In this document: in pieces, positions 1 to 9,327 of the stretch
Layout: each line of letters begins with the position of its first letter
How positions within the stretch are numbered: position 1 is the first letter of the stretch
NCBI GenBank assembly: GCA_009927195.1
Contig: RFNL01000372.1
Location: 11,480 to 75,479, forward strand
Direction of reading: 5' to 3'
Length of the DNA stretch: 64,000 bases
DNA from: Betaproteobacteria bacterium
GTDB taxonomy: Bacteria; Pseudomonadota; Gammaproteobacteria; Burkholderiales; Burkholderiaceae_C
Translations under genes and position numbers: made by a program
The notes under the pieces: generated by a model
What the model saw: the letters and a program-made list of their open reading frames with translations, nothing else
The model's database searches: none
Told to the model about the DNA's origin: nothing

Positions 1-1
1 C

Positions 2-115
2 TTCTCAATTAACTTCACAAAAATTCAGTGTGACTTCACCCAGCAAAAGACAGACTCCACCCAAAAGGGAACGGCCACTTGGAATTGGAACTTAGAGACT
101 ATGAAGTCTGACTGA
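2..115 (+). CDS. hcp: Hcp (TssD), T6SS tube protein, C-terminal end only
   Basis: A reading frame enters from the left edge and stops at TGA 113-115, giving 37 C-terminal residues. The stretch SINFTKIQCDFTQQ followed by WNWNLETMKSD matches the last beta strands of Hcp, the hexameric ring protein that stacks into the T6SS inner tube and is secreted. In T6SS loci hcp commonly sits between tssC and tssE, and tssE follows 57 bases downstream, which supports the call. The rest of the gene and presumably tssB/tssC lie to the left. The call rests on a short tail plus context. Confidence 0.8.
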   Translation, partial: FSINFTKIQCDFTQQKTDSTQKGTATWNWNLETMKSD

Positions 116-172
116 TTTTCAATTTCAAAGTCTTGGCTTTGTGGGCTGTCAAAGCATCAATGATTTGTTGAA

Positions 173-640
173 ATGAACCGCACAGTTGCTGCATCCATTG
201 CGCCTTTTTTTGATCGCTTGTGCGGGGCCGATTTTGCAGTGCTCAATGGTGTCTATTTGGATGCCAGGGGTTTTCAAAAGTCTTTGTTGCTGGATTTGTC
301 GAGGTTGCTCAACACGCGGTGTCATCTGACCATCGATGAGTACATGACCTCATCCGGTCATGTGATGAATTACGGTTTGCCCTCTCTCAGCACCTTGACA
401 TCCAACTCCAAGAAGGATTTACAAAGACTGGCGCAATTGATCCAACATGCGATCAAACTCTATGAGCCCAGGCTCAAGCAATTACGGGTCAATGCCGTGT
501 CAGACCCTGAGGATTTCAGGTCTGTTCAAGTGGAAATTCAGGCCGCGGTCATCTTTGGAGAACAAACCCTCAGGTTTGCGCCTTCATTCCATTTGTTCCC
601 TGGTCAAGTTGAGTTGGTATTGCAACCCGAGACGGCGTGA
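173..640 (+). CDS. tssE: TssE, T6SS baseplate protein (gp25-like)
   Basis: This 155-residue protein is the size of TssE, the T4 gp25 homologue that joins the T6SS sheath to the baseplate in the cytoplasm. It has the expected family landmarks: NYGLP at residues 66-70 and YEPRL at 97-101, inside the gp25 lysozyme-like fold that has no lysozyme activity. The start codon is the first in-frame ATG after the hcp stop; no strong ribosome-binding site is visible, so translation may be coupled. The stop overlaps a possible GTG start of tssF. It is a structural part of the machine with TssF, TssG, TssK and VgrG. Confidence 0.93.
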   Translation: MNRTVAASIAPFFDRLCGADFAVLNGVYLDARGFQKSLLLDLSRLLNTRCHLTIDEYMTSSGHVMNYGLPSLSTLTSNSKKDLQRLAQLIQHAIKLYEPRLKQLRVNAVSDPEDFRSVQVEIQAAVIFGEQTLRFAPSFHLFPGQVELVLQPETA

Positions 641-648
641 AAAATCGC

Positions 649-2418
649 ATGAATCATTCAAATATTCAGGACGATTTGGTTGACTATTACCGCAGAGAAA
701 TGGCTTATCTGCGAGAAAGTGGTGATCAGTTTTCACAGCGTTATCCCAAGGTGGCGCAACGCTTGGCAGTCAATGCATCCGAGTCAAAAGATCCGCATAC
801 AGAAAGAATCATTGAGTCTTTTGCATTTTTAACGGCTCGCGTACAAAGGGAAATTGACCGCGAATTTCCCACCGCCGCATTGGCCATCTTAGAGAACATT
901 TGCCCAATTTTGACCCGGCCGACGCCTTCGATGGGCATTGCACACATGACGCTTGACGCCAATCAAGGCAAGGTTATGGCTGGCATTAAAGTCCCAAGAG
1001 GCACTTTTTTGCAAGCAATCGCTTCATCGGGCCACACGTGCCGCTTCCAGACCACATGGGATGCCGAACTTTGGCCATTGAACATCGTGTCGACAGCGAT
1101 TGAAGACAGTCGCGGGTTGGTATTGAAATTTGCCACACACGCTGGGGTGGCCTTGAGGGATTTGGATCTGGAACGCATTAGGTTGCATCTCAGTGGTGAG
1201 TTCATGATCAGCATGCCCCTTTACGATGCATTGGTGTCCAACCTTGAACGCATTGAAATTGGGGACGAAAAGGGCAACCGAGTATCAGATTTGTCGCCCA
1301 ATCATCTGGGGGAAGTTGGCTACGCTGAGGGCGAGCAGGTTTTGCCCCAGAACGGCAGCATCAACCCCGCATTCAACTTGCTCCAAGAGTTCTTTGCCTT
1401 TCCCCATAAATTTTTGTTTTTCGATCTCAAGGATTTAAAAGGGTGTTTGGGCCAGGGCAATGGCTTCACTTTGAAATTCATCTTCAAGTCGGCATCCAAA
1501 GTTCTGTCCTCGGTCTCAAAAAATACTTTCAAATTGGGCTGTGTCCCCATCATCAATTTATTTCCCAAGACCAGCGAGCCCATCACTTTTGAGCGACGCC
1601 AGCACCAGTATTTGCTGGTTCCTGATTACCTCCGCGAATCGTCACATGAAATTCACTCGGTTGAGTCTGTGATTTCCTCTGATCCTGAGGCCAAAGAACC
1701 CCAAATCCTCCCTTATCTTTTTTCAACCGATCGGATGATGGATGAGGAGAGCCATATCTTTTGGAATTCCCACAGAGAGCAAAGCCTGCGCCCCGGCATC
1801 AGTGGTTCGGATGTTTTCATCAGTTTTGTGGACAGGTCACTCTTGAATCAAACCCCCAATAAACCTGTGTTATTTGCCAAATTGATGTGCACCAATCGAA
1901 GGGTCGCCGAAATGGTGCAAGCGGGTGCCAGGTTCATTGGTGAGTCCATTTCCTCAAATATTTTGGTTCATAACCTTTATGAGCCAGTGGCGCAAAGAAA
2001 TCCGTTGTCGGCATCTAAATCCATCTTCTCGCTCATTGAAATTTTGCGACTCAACCACCATTCCTTGATCCATGATGATAAACCTGTCCAGCATTTGAAA
2101 GAACTTTTACTTTTATTTGCCGGCGATGCATCGAAAAATCAAATCCAAGTACGTGGCGTTAAATCGCTGAAAGCCAAGCCCTCCATAGCCCGTATCGGGC
2201 GAGATACATGGCGTGGGCATTGTGTCGGTAATGACATTTGGATAGATCTGGATGAATCTGCATTTGTAGGTGGATCTGGGTATATTTTTGCGGGCGTTTT
2301 GGCAAGATTTTTTGGCTTGTACACCACAGTCAATTCCTACACCAGGCTGGGCTTGATGCGCAATGGTGAGGTTTTGAGGCAGTGGCCTGCCTATGCAGGT
2401 TGGCAATGTCTGATTTGA
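649..2418 (+). CDS. tssF: TssF, T6SS baseplate protein
   Basis: The product is about 589 residues, the usual size for TssF (VasA/ImpG), which with TssG forms the wedge of the T6SS baseplate. The N-terminus DDLVDYYRREMAYLRESG is the characteristic TssF opening, in which a tyrosine pair precedes an acidic Glu-Leu/Tyr-Leu-Arg segment. I placed the start at ATG 649 because family members begin close to this segment; a GTG at 637 that overlaps the tssE stop is the alternative and adds four residues. The 3' end overlaps tssG by 13 bases, so the two are translationally linked. No anomalies seen. Confidence 0.95.
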   Translation: MNHSNIQDDLVDYYRREMAYLRESGDQFSQRYPKVAQRLAVNASESKDPHTERIIESFAFLTARVQREIDREFPTAALAILENICPILTRPTPSMGIAHMTLDANQGKVMAGIKVPRGTFLQAIASSGHTCRFQTTWDAELWPLNIVSTAIEDSRGLVLKFATHAGVALRDLDLERIRLHLSGEFMISMPLYDALVSNLERIEIGDEKGNRVSDLSPNHLGEVGYAEGEQVLPQNGSINPAFNLLQEFFAFPHKFLFFDLKDLKGCLGQGNGFTLKFIFKSASKVLSSVSKNTFKLGCVPIINLFPKTSEPITFERRQHQYLLVPDYLRESSHEIHSVESVISSDPEAKEPQILPYLFSTDRMMDEESHIFWNSHREQSLRPGISGSDVFISFVDRSLLNQTPNKPVLFAKLMCTNRRVAEMVQAGARFIGESISSNILVHNLYEPVAQRNPLSASKSIFSLIEILRLNHHSLIHDDKPVQHLKELLLLFAGDASKNQIQVRGVKSLKAKPSIARIGRDTWRGHCVGNDIWIDLDESAFVGGSGYIFAGVLARFFGLYTTVNSYTRLGLMRNGEVLRQWPAYAGWQCLI

Positions 2419-3452
2419 TTTCAGAATTAAAAAATGTCCCCTATCAATTTGGCCTTTTTCAAGCGGCCAGTTTGATTGAGCGAATGGCCAGCGCTCAAAA
2501 TGGCTTCAGTTCACACGACCCCAAGCGCCATCCAGTTCAATTCAGGTCGCATTTATCGCTGGGTTTTCCAGCCGCCGATATCCATGCGATCAAACAGACG
2601 GATGCCGACACATACCAAATCTATTCATCGCTGTTTTGTTTGGCTGGTTCTAACGGACCATTGCCCTTGATGTTCACAGAAATGGTTCTCAGCAGCCTTC
2701 GCCAAAAGGATCCGGCGCCGGCTGAATTTTTGGATATTTTCAATCACCGGTTATTGCACCTGCTGTACAGCGTCAAACAAAAATATGAGCCTGCTTTGGG
2801 CCATCGACCGCTCAATGTCATACCCACATTGCGTTTTGTCGATGCCTGTGCCAGTTTGGGGCGCACGTCCCATGACCCCTCCAGCCAGGAAGCTGTCTGG
2901 CTGAAACATGCTGCATTGGTGGGTTCATCCCCGCGATCCATGGCCACCCTTTTGGCCATGCTCAAAGAGCGTGTGGGTATTTCTTTCCAAGCCCATCAAT
3001 TCATGGGCGATTGGTTGAACCTGCCTGTGAACGAACAGGCATCGCTGGGAAACCCAAACAAACTTACCTCTGCGACCAAACTGGGCATCAATGCCACATT
3101 GGGACGCAAGGCTTGGCATCAGGGTGGCGCCATCATGTTGAAAGCCACCGGTGTAATGCCCAATGATTTCTTCAACCTGTTGCCAAGCAGTCCTTTGCAC
3201 CAAAAACTCTATTGGTTGATCCAACGGCACCAATCGTCGCACCAGCGCGTGTGTTTGGAAATCAGCATCGAGCATCAACACCTTCTCCCCAACGGTCTGG
3301 GTCATTGTCAGGGACCCCGACTCGGGTTGAGTTCCTGGCTTTCGAAAAATGTGCGCATCAATTCCGCGCAGGCTGGCGCACCCAGGCGCATGGATGCCAG
3401 TCGATTTTGGTTATCCGGCGAAACCAGCCATTCGACTGCTCCTGCGGTCTGA
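2406..3452 (+). CDS. tssG: TssG, T6SS baseplate protein
   Basis: This 348-residue protein matches TssG (VasB/ImpH) in length and order directly after tssF. The N-terminal segment VPYQFGLFQAASLIER corresponds to the conserved YxFxFFQAxRLLE of the family. The start is ATG 2406, inside the end of tssF; a GTG at 2382 would add eight residues unlike the family. Two copies of TssG bind one TssE and two TssF in each baseplate wedge in known systems. It lies 22 bases before clpV. The last residues run through a proline- and histidine-rich tail of no known role. Confidence 0.94.
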   Translation: MSDLISELKNVPYQFGLFQAASLIERMASAQNGFSSHDPKRHPVQFRSHLSLGFPAADIHAIKQTDADTYQIYSSLFCLAGSNGPLPLMFTEMVLSSLRQKDPAPAEFLDIFNHRLLHLLYSVKQKYEPALGHRPLNVIPTLRFVDACASLGRTSHDPSSQEAVWLKHAALVGSSPRSMATLLAMLKERVGISFQAHQFMGDWLNLPVNEQASLGNPNKLTSATKLGINATLGRKAWHQGGAIMLKATGVMPNDFFNLLPSSPLHQKLYWLIQRHQSSHQRVCLEISIEHQHLLPNGLGHCQGPRLGLSSWLSKNVRINSAQAGAPRRMDASRFWLSGETSHSTAPAV

Positions 3453-3474
3453 TGATCTCCAAAGATGTTTGCAA

Positions 3475-6177
3475 ATGAAAATTGATCTCAGAACGCTGCT
3501 GACCAAGCTCAACCCCACCTGCAAGCAAGCCATACGGCTGGCGGCTGAGTTGTGCGGCGGTCAGTCCCATTTCAGTGTCGAGTTGGAGCATTTTTTATAC
3601 AAATTGATGGAGGCAAAAGCTCCTGACTTTGATTTATTGTTGAATGAATTCAATATTGATCCGGGCAAAGTATTGGCACAGTTACAGCATCGCTTGGATC
3701 AACTCAAACGAGGTAACAAAGGCACGCCAGCGATGTCGGGCGTCTTTGCGCCTTTGTTTCAAGAGGCTTGGCTGTCCAGCTCGGTTTTGCTGGGGCAGCA
3801 GCAAGTGCGATCGGGAACCATTCTGCTGGCTTTGCTGGAAGATGATGCGGTCAGGGGCACCACATTTGAAATTGCACCCCTGTTGCTGGAAATCCCCCGA
3901 GAAAAATTGCGCAATCAACTCGCCCAATTGTTGGCTTCATCATCAGAGGATGCTGGTCTTGCATGGGTCGGGGCGGGGCAGGCCGAAAGCGCTGATATGG
4001 GGGCGTTGAAAAGCCCCCAAATGCCCAGCTTGGCCAGCACTGAAAATTCCAAAACACCCAATCTAGACCAATTCACGATTGACCTGACCGCTCTGGCCAG
4101 GGCTGGAAAAATCGATCCAGTGCGGGGCCGCGACCCAGAGATCCGGCAGATCATCGATGTTCTTTTGCGCCGACGACAAAACAATCCCATCTTGACGGGC
4201 GAGGCCGGTGTGGGAAAGACGGCGGTGGTTGAGGGTTTTGCCCAGCGAATTATCGAGAAATCAGTGCCACCGAATTTGTTACAAGTGGTGGTGCGGACCT
4301 TGGACTTGGGTTTATTGCAAGCAGGTGCTGGTATCAAAGGCGAATTTGAGAACCGTTTGAAGTCTGTGATTGCGGAAGTCAAGGCTTCGCCTGTTCCCAT
4401 CATTTTGTTCATTGATGAGGCCCATCAGCTCATCGGCGCCGGGGGTGCAGAAGGACAAGCGGATGCTGCAAATTTGCTAAAACCGGCCTTGGCCAGGGGT
4501 GAATTGAGGACGATTGCAGCAACCACCTGGGTTGAATACAAAAAATATGTGGAGCGCGATCCTGCGCTGGCCAGGCGCTTTCAGGTGGTCAAGGTCGAGG
4601 AGCCTGCCCCTGAGGTTGCCGTGGAAATGTTGCGCGGTGTGGTGCCCACGCTGGAGAGGCACCACGATGTGGAGGTGTTGGATGAAGCGGTTCGCGATGC
4701 CGTGCGGCTGTCGCACCGTTACATCACAGGCAGGCATTTGCCCGATAAGGCCATCAGTGTGCTGGACACCGCTTGTGCAAGGGTGGCTGTTGGTCAAGCA
4801 GGCAAGCCCATGGTGTTGGAGGAAGTCGAACAACAAATGGCCACTTGCGAAGCTCAACTGCGTTTGGTCCAACACGGTGTTGCCACTGGCTTGGATCGCC
4901 AAGCTGAGATCAAGCCGTTGCAAACGGAGTTGGCCAGCTTGAAAAGCAAACACCAGCAATTGATTGAAAAACTGTCGGCTGAACGCCATGCCGTCGGTGA
5001 AATACTGGCGTTGCGCAAGCGGATCATTCAAGAAGGCGTGCAAGCACTCCACCTTGATGAGGATACGGTGAGCCATACCGAGCAATTGAAGCGGTTGGAA
5101 AAGGGTTTGGAAGCGATTCAAGACGACGAACCCCTGGTGCCCGTTTGTGTGGATTCACGCACGGTTGCCGATGTAATTTCGGGTTGGACCGGAATTCCCG
5201 TGGGCAAGATGATGGCCGATGAAATCCATACCGTCTTGCATTTGAAAGACAGGTTATCGGAACGTGTGGTGGGTCAGGGTGAGGCCTTGGATGCAATTGC
5301 CCGGCGCATCAGAACATTTCGTGCCGACCTCGATGACCCCGAAAAACCAGTCGGTGTTTTCATGTTGGTGGGCCCCAGTGGTGTTGGAAAGACAGAGACA
5401 GCATTTGCCTTGGCGGACATGCTTTATGGTGGTGAGCGCAACATGATCACGATCAATATGTCTGAGTTTCAGGAGCCGCATTCTGTTTCCAGCCTCAAGG
5501 GAGCACCACCGGGCTACGTGGGTTACGGAAAAGGAGGCGTTTTGACTGAGGCAGTCAGAAGACGTCCTTATAGCGTGGTGCTGCTCGATGAAATGGAGAA
5601 GGCGCACCCTGACGTGTTGGAGGTTTTTTTCCAAGTATTTGACAAGGGAAGCATGGAAGATGGTGAGGGTATTTCCATCGACTTTAAAAACACTTTGATT
5701 TTGTTGACCTCGAATGCGGCACAAGATGTGATCACCCATGCATGCCGGGGCCGACAACGCCCGTCCATGACCGAATTGACCGAATTGATGCGGCCCGCCC
5801 TGCTCAAAGAATTCAGCCCTGCTTTTCTCGGGCGAATGGTATTGGTGCCGTATTTTCCCCTAGGAGACGAACAAATAGCGAATATCGTGCGGCTAAAACT
5901 TCAAAAATTGGTCGACCGATTTGACACCAACCATCATGCCAAATTAACTTGGGATCCAGAGGTCATTGAATTGATCACCCGGCGTTGCACCGAGGTAGAC
6001 AGTGGCGCGCGAAACATTGACTTTATATTGACGCAATCCATCTTGCCGGAGCTTTCTTCCATGGTTCTAGAGCGGATGTCCATGCTAAAGCCATTCAACT
6101 CGGTCCATATTAAAGTGAATCTGCAAGGCCAATTCGACTACATGTTTTCGGATAAACCCATGAGGGCAGTGTCTTGA
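3475..6177 (+). CDS. clpV: ClpV (TssH), AAA+ ATPase that recycles the T6SS sheath
   Basis: The gene encodes a 900-residue double AAA+ protein of the Clp/Hsp100 family. The start is ATG 3475, giving MKIDLRTLLTKLNP, the usual ClpV N-terminus; an upstream frame extension overlaps tssG and is not family-like. Domains in order: a Clp N-domain (about 10-160), the first nucleotide site with Walker A GEAGVGKT at 242-249 and Walker B IDEAH near 313, a coiled middle domain (about 400-520), and the second site with Walker A GPSGVGKT at 633-640 and Walker B LLDEME near 703. ClpV unfolds contracted TssB/TssC sheaths in the cytoplasm using ATP. Its stop overlaps the vgrG start by four bases. Context separates it from housekeeping ClpB. 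Confidence 0.96.
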   Translation: MKIDLRTLLTKLNPTCKQAIRLAAELCGGQSHFSVELEHFLYKLMEAKAPDFDLLLNEFNIDPGKVLAQLQHRLDQLKRGNKGTPAMSGVFAPLFQEAWLSSSVLLGQQQVRSGTILLALLEDDAVRGTTFEIAPLLLEIPREKLRNQLAQLLASSSEDAGLAWVGAGQAESADMGALKSPQMPSLASTENSKTPNLDQFTIDLTALARAGKIDPVRGRDPEIRQIIDVLLRRRQNNPILTGEAGVGKTAVVEGFAQRIIEKSVPPNLLQVVVRTLDLGLLQAGAGIKGEFENRLKSVIAEVKASPVPIILFIDEAHQLIGAGGAEGQADAANLLKPALARGELRTIAATTWVEYKKYVERDPALARRFQVVKVEEPAPEVAVEMLRGVVPTLERHHDVEVLDEAVRDAVRLSHRYITGRHLPDKAISVLDTACARVAVGQAGKPMVLEEVEQQMATCEAQLRLVQHGVATGLDRQAEIKPLQTELASLKSKHQQLIEKLSAERHAVGEILALRKRIIQEGVQALHLDEDTVSHTEQLKRLEKGLEAIQDDEPLVPVCVDSRTVADVISGWTGIPVGKMMADEIHTVLHLKDRLSERVVGQGEALDAIARRIRTFRADLDDPEKPVGVFMLVGPSGVGKTETAFALADMLYGGERNMITINMSEFQEPHSVSSLKGAPPGYVGYGKGGVLTEAVRRRPYSVVLLDEMEKAHPDVLEVFFQVFDKGSMEDGEGISIDFKNTLILLTSNAAQDVITHACRGRQRPSMTELTELMRPALLKEFSPAFLGRMVLVPYFPLGDEQIANIVRLKLQKLVDRFDTNHHAKLTWDPEVIELITRRCTEVDSGARNIDFILTQSILPELSSMVLERMSMLKPFNSVHIKVNLQGQFDYMFSDKPMRAVS

Positions 6178-8189
6178 GAACAGATTTTGTTCAGTCGGGT
6201 GGCTTTTTGACCATTGATTCCCCTTTGGGGGAAAACGACTTGTTGTTGGACAGCATCGAAGGCTCAGAGGGCATTTCGGAGCTTTATAAGATCAATTTAT
6301 TCATGCGCTCTGGCAAGACCAATTTGTCAGCGGACAGCGTGGTTGGAAAAAACGTCACGATCAAGATGGCTGTTGAGGGAGGCACAGAGCGGTATTTACA
6401 CGGCATCGTTTCCAGATTTATTCAAAGCGGATACGACGTCGACTTTGCGACCTATCAAGCCGAGTTGGTGCCATCCTTGTGGATTGCCACTTTGAACCGA
6501 AATCGAAAAATATTCCAGTCCAAGTCGGTGCTTGAAATCATCAAAGTTGTTCTCACCGCCGTCGGCGTTGTCTTTTCAGACAAAACCACCGGCAGCTATG
6601 CCGCCATCGATTATTGTGTTCAGTATGACGAGACCGATTTCGATTTCATTTCTAGATTGATGGAACATTTCGGCATTTTTTACTATTTTACATTCACCGC
6701 CAATTCGCACACCATGGTCCTTGGCGACGCCTCTTCTGCCCACATTTCATGTGTGGGTGCCAAAACATTGCGGTTTTTTCCTCGCACCGGCCAGACCAAT
6801 CCCATCGACACGGTGTATCGGTTTGAGTCAGAAAACCGCATCGCTCTCAAATCTGCGACCGTATCTGACTATGATTTCATCAACCCAGCCACATCTTTGA
6901 GCGGCAACAATGTCGCCTCATCAGGCAGCGGTGCGATCTACGAATTTGGGACTGGCTCAGCGTTGGCCAGTGAAAGCGCCGCCAAAGCCAAGATTCGGGT
7001 GGAGTCAGCCCAAGCGACTTCCACCATGCTAAGAGGGGACAGTTTTGCGTACCCTTTGAGCGCCGGAAACAGTTTCACACTGAGTGATCATTTTGTGTCC
7101 GCTTTGAATGTGGCACATGTCGTGAGAAGGGTGCATCACAGCGCGCGCGATGATTTGTACAGCAACACATTTGATGCCTTTCCGCTTTCAACCCCATTTC
7201 GCCCGCCTCAGGTCACCCCTTTGCCCAGGGCTTGGGGCAGTGAGACAGCCAAGGTGGTGGGGCCCAGTGGCGAGGAAATTTGGACCGATCAATACGGCCG
7301 CATCAAAGTGCAATTCCCGTGGGACAGAGACAGCAAGGGAGACGACACAAGCTCATGTTGGATTCGTGTCTCGCAATCCTTGGCCGGAGCAGGATTCGGG
7401 GCATTGTTTTTGCCCCGAATTGGTCAGGAGGTGGTCATCAGCTATCTCAACGGCGATCCCAGTCGACCTTTGGTCACGGGTTGCGTTTATAACGGTACCC
7501 ACGCAACCCCTGTGAAGTTGCCCGACCACCAAACTCAAAGCACGATCGCGACATGGTCATCCAAAAATGGATCCGCAGGAAACATTGTGCGCCTTGAGGA
7601 TAAAAAAGACGAAGAGCAGTTGTATTTTCATGCGCAGAAAGACTGGCTGGCAGAGATTGAAAATGCACTGACCACCACGGTTAAAGCTGGAGCTGAGATT
7701 CACACGATTGAAAAAGGTGATCGAACCGTCGACGTTCAGACTGGCAAAGAAATACACAATGTCAAAGGCACGCGAACCCTGGACATCACCGGAGATGAGG
7801 CGCATCAAAATGCTGGCAAATTCACCCACAAGGTGCAAGGGGACTACGAGTTGGTTGTTGATGGAAAGTTGACCATCACAGTCAAAGGTGACATTTTCAT
7901 CAAGTCCAGTGCCAATGTGTCGTTCGATGCAGGTGCCGCCATGGCCATCAAATCTGCCCAGGCTTTCTCCAATGAGGCTGGGACGTCATTGACCCAAAAA
8001 TCTGGCACTGACATGACCCATCAAGCGGGTACCAATCTCACCCACAAGGCGGGGGCCAATCTCACCAATCAAGCATCGGTTCAAATTGAAAACAAGGCTG
8101 CGATGATCGCCAGCAAAGCGGATGCCATGCATAACGTCGAAGCAGGCGCCATGTTGACCCTCAAGGGCGCACTGACGCAAATCAATTGA
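6174..8189 (+). CDS. vgrG: VgrG (TssI), T6SS spike protein
   Basis: The 671-residue protein is a VgrG trimeric spike. The first about 330 residues resemble T4 gp27, with the opening DSPLGENDLLLDSIEGSEG typical of the family. A gp5-like OB fold follows, with EIWTDQYGRIKVQFPWDR, and then the beta-helix needle. The last about 100 residues are glycine-, alanine- and threonine-rich short repeats (EAGTSLTQKSGTDMTHQAG and similar) that continue the needle; no enzymatic extension is visible. The start is TTG 6174, overlapping the clpV stop as TTGA, so translation is coupled. It probably carries cargo through the neighbouring PAAR-like protein. Confidence 0.95.
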   Translation: MRTDFVQSGGFLTIDSPLGENDLLLDSIEGSEGISELYKINLFMRSGKTNLSADSVVGKNVTIKMAVEGGTERYLHGIVSRFIQSGYDVDFATYQAELVPSLWIATLNRNRKIFQSKSVLEIIKVVLTAVGVVFSDKTTGSYAAIDYCVQYDETDFDFISRLMEHFGIFYYFTFTANSHTMVLGDASSAHISCVGAKTLRFFPRTGQTNPIDTVYRFESENRIALKSATVSDYDFINPATSLSGNNVASSGSGAIYEFGTGSALASESAAKAKIRVESAQATSTMLRGDSFAYPLSAGNSFTLSDHFVSALNVAHVVRRVHHSARDDLYSNTFDAFPLSTPFRPPQVTPLPRAWGSETAKVVGPSGEEIWTDQYGRIKVQFPWDRDSKGDDTSSCWIRVSQSLAGAGFGALFLPRIGQEVVISYLNGDPSRPLVTGCVYNGTHATPVKLPDHQTQSTIATWSSKNGSAGNIVRLEDKKDEEQLYFHAQKDWLAEIENALTTTVKAGAEIHTIEKGDRTVDVQTGKEIHNVKGTRTLDITGDEAHQNAGKFTHKVQGDYELVVDGKLTITVKGDIFIKSSANVSFDAGAAMAIKSAQAFSNEAGTSLTQKSGTDMTHQAGTNLTHKAGANLTNQASVQIENKAAMIASKADAMHNVEAGAMLTLKGALTQIN

Positions 8190-8202
8190 TGGGCCATTGC
8201 CA

Positions 8203-8931
8203 ATGAATTCGCAAGCATCTTTGTCAATCCCAAGCCACCAAAGCATGCAGGCTGATCTTTCACCTTTTGAAGACCTGCACCCGAGTGGTGCGACATACCG
8301 ACAGGGATTCCTGAGAAATGGTCAACTGCATGGTCTTCTCAGGGAATTTGATCCAGATGGTGTCTGTCGGTTGATGGCCAACTTCGAAAATGGGCTGTTG
8401 AGTGGGCTGACACAAATCTTTGACCCCAAGGGAATCCTGATTCAAAAATGTCATTACCAATCGGGAATGCCACACGGCGAGATGTCGGTTTACGCGCAAG
8501 GGAAATGTGTTCTCAAACAAATCTTCTCGGCGGGAAAGGCCTCTGGTGTATGTACAAGCTTTGATGCAGCCGGAAACATCAGCAACCAGGTGAATTTTCT
8601 GAACGGTGAAATTGAGGGGCCCGCCCTGTTTTACTCTGAGGGCAAGGTCGTGCGCAAGTCCATATATAAAAATGGGTTGCTTGATGGGTTGTCCGTTGAC
8701 TATGACCGAAACGGAAAAATCACGCAAACGTCTCAATATGTCAACAATGTACTTCATGGCCCATTGACGCGTTTTTGGCCGGATGGAAAAGTGATGGAGG
8801 CATACCAATACAAAAATGGTATTCCGTTGGAGTCCCCTAAACGCTTTGACCCAACGGGCAAAGAAATAGATTCAGAGAATTCTCAAGCATCTATCTTGAA
8901 CCGTTTAGAAGCCATGGTGAGGGGCAAATAA
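8203..8931 (+). CDS. MORN-repeat (YwqK-like) protein in the T6SS locus
   Basis: A 242-residue protein made of about six to eight MORN-variant repeats (for example GMPHGEMSVYAQGK, FLNGEIEGPALFYSEGK and KNGLLDGLSVDYDRNGK), the type annotated elsewhere as YwqK-family antitoxin. No signal peptide or membrane segment is visible, so it should be cytoplasmic. I chose ATG 8203; a TTG six bases upstream is possible. It sits 13 bases after vgrG and its TAA overlaps the ATG of the PAAR-like gene, so it belongs to the vgrG cargo module. Immunity, adaptor or structural roles are all possible. The repeats are clear; the function is not known from sequence. Confidence 0.72.
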   Translation: MNSQASLSIPSHQSMQADLSPFEDLHPSGATYRQGFLRNGQLHGLLREFDPDGVCRLMANFENGLLSGLTQIFDPKGILIQKCHYQSGMPHGEMSVYAQGKCVLKQIFSAGKASGVCTSFDAAGNISNQVNFLNGEIEGPALFYSEGKVVRKSIYKNGLLDGLSVDYDRNGKITQTSQYVNNVLHGPLTRFWPDGKVMEAYQYKNGIPLESPKRFDPTGKEIDSENSQASILNRLEAMVRGK

Positions 8932-9317
8932 TGGCCAATCAAGTTTGCATGGGGGCCATGTTGAAGTGCAGTTTTGGGGTCGCGCCTGGTACTTTGATGG
9001 TGATGCCGGTCAATTTGGTCATGACCAAAGTACCTGACGCAAACATCATGGACAACAAACCAATGGTCAACATCATGCCATTTGGCATGTGCCAGTCGAT
9101 GGCCAACCCCATGGTGGCAGCTGCAACGGCGGCGGCCCTGGGCGTTTTGACCCCAATGCCATGCATTCCAATGACCATGGCCCCTTGGATGCCAGGCTCA
9201 CCGACTCAAATGTTGGGCAAGCTCCCTACTTTGAATGACTCGTCCAAATTGATGTGCACTTGGGGTGGGGTGATAGAAATCAGCATGCCGGGTCAATTCA
9301 CGGTTTCGGTCAAATAG
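8931..9317 (+). CDS. DUF4280 PAAR-like spike-tip protein
   Basis: This 128-residue, methionine- and proline-rich protein has the DUF4280 pattern: CMGAMLKCSFG at residues 6-16, NIMPFGMCQSMANP in the middle and LMCTWGGVIEI near the end. DUF4280 proteins are PAAR-like caps proposed to sharpen the VgrG tip and bind metal through conserved Cys/His residues. Here Cys6, Cys13, the Cys of FGMC, the Cys of MPCIP and the Cys of LMCTW are kept. No C-terminal toxin extension is present. The start overlaps the upstream stop (TAATG). Position next to vgrG fits the role. Confidence 0.85.
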   Translation: MANQVCMGAMLKCSFGVAPGTLMVMPVNLVMTKVPDANIMDNKPMVNIMPFGMCQSMANPMVAAATAAALGVLTPMPCIPMTMAPWMPGSPTQMLGKLPTLNDSSKLMCTWGGVIEISMPGQFTVSVK

Positions 9318-9327
9318 AAAGTTTTTC

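Noticed and set aside
7960..8189. Repeat-rich C-terminus of VgrG as a possible toxin domain
   Set aside because: The short Gly/Ala/Thr/Asn repeats fit the beta-helix needle of VgrG and show no catalytic motif.
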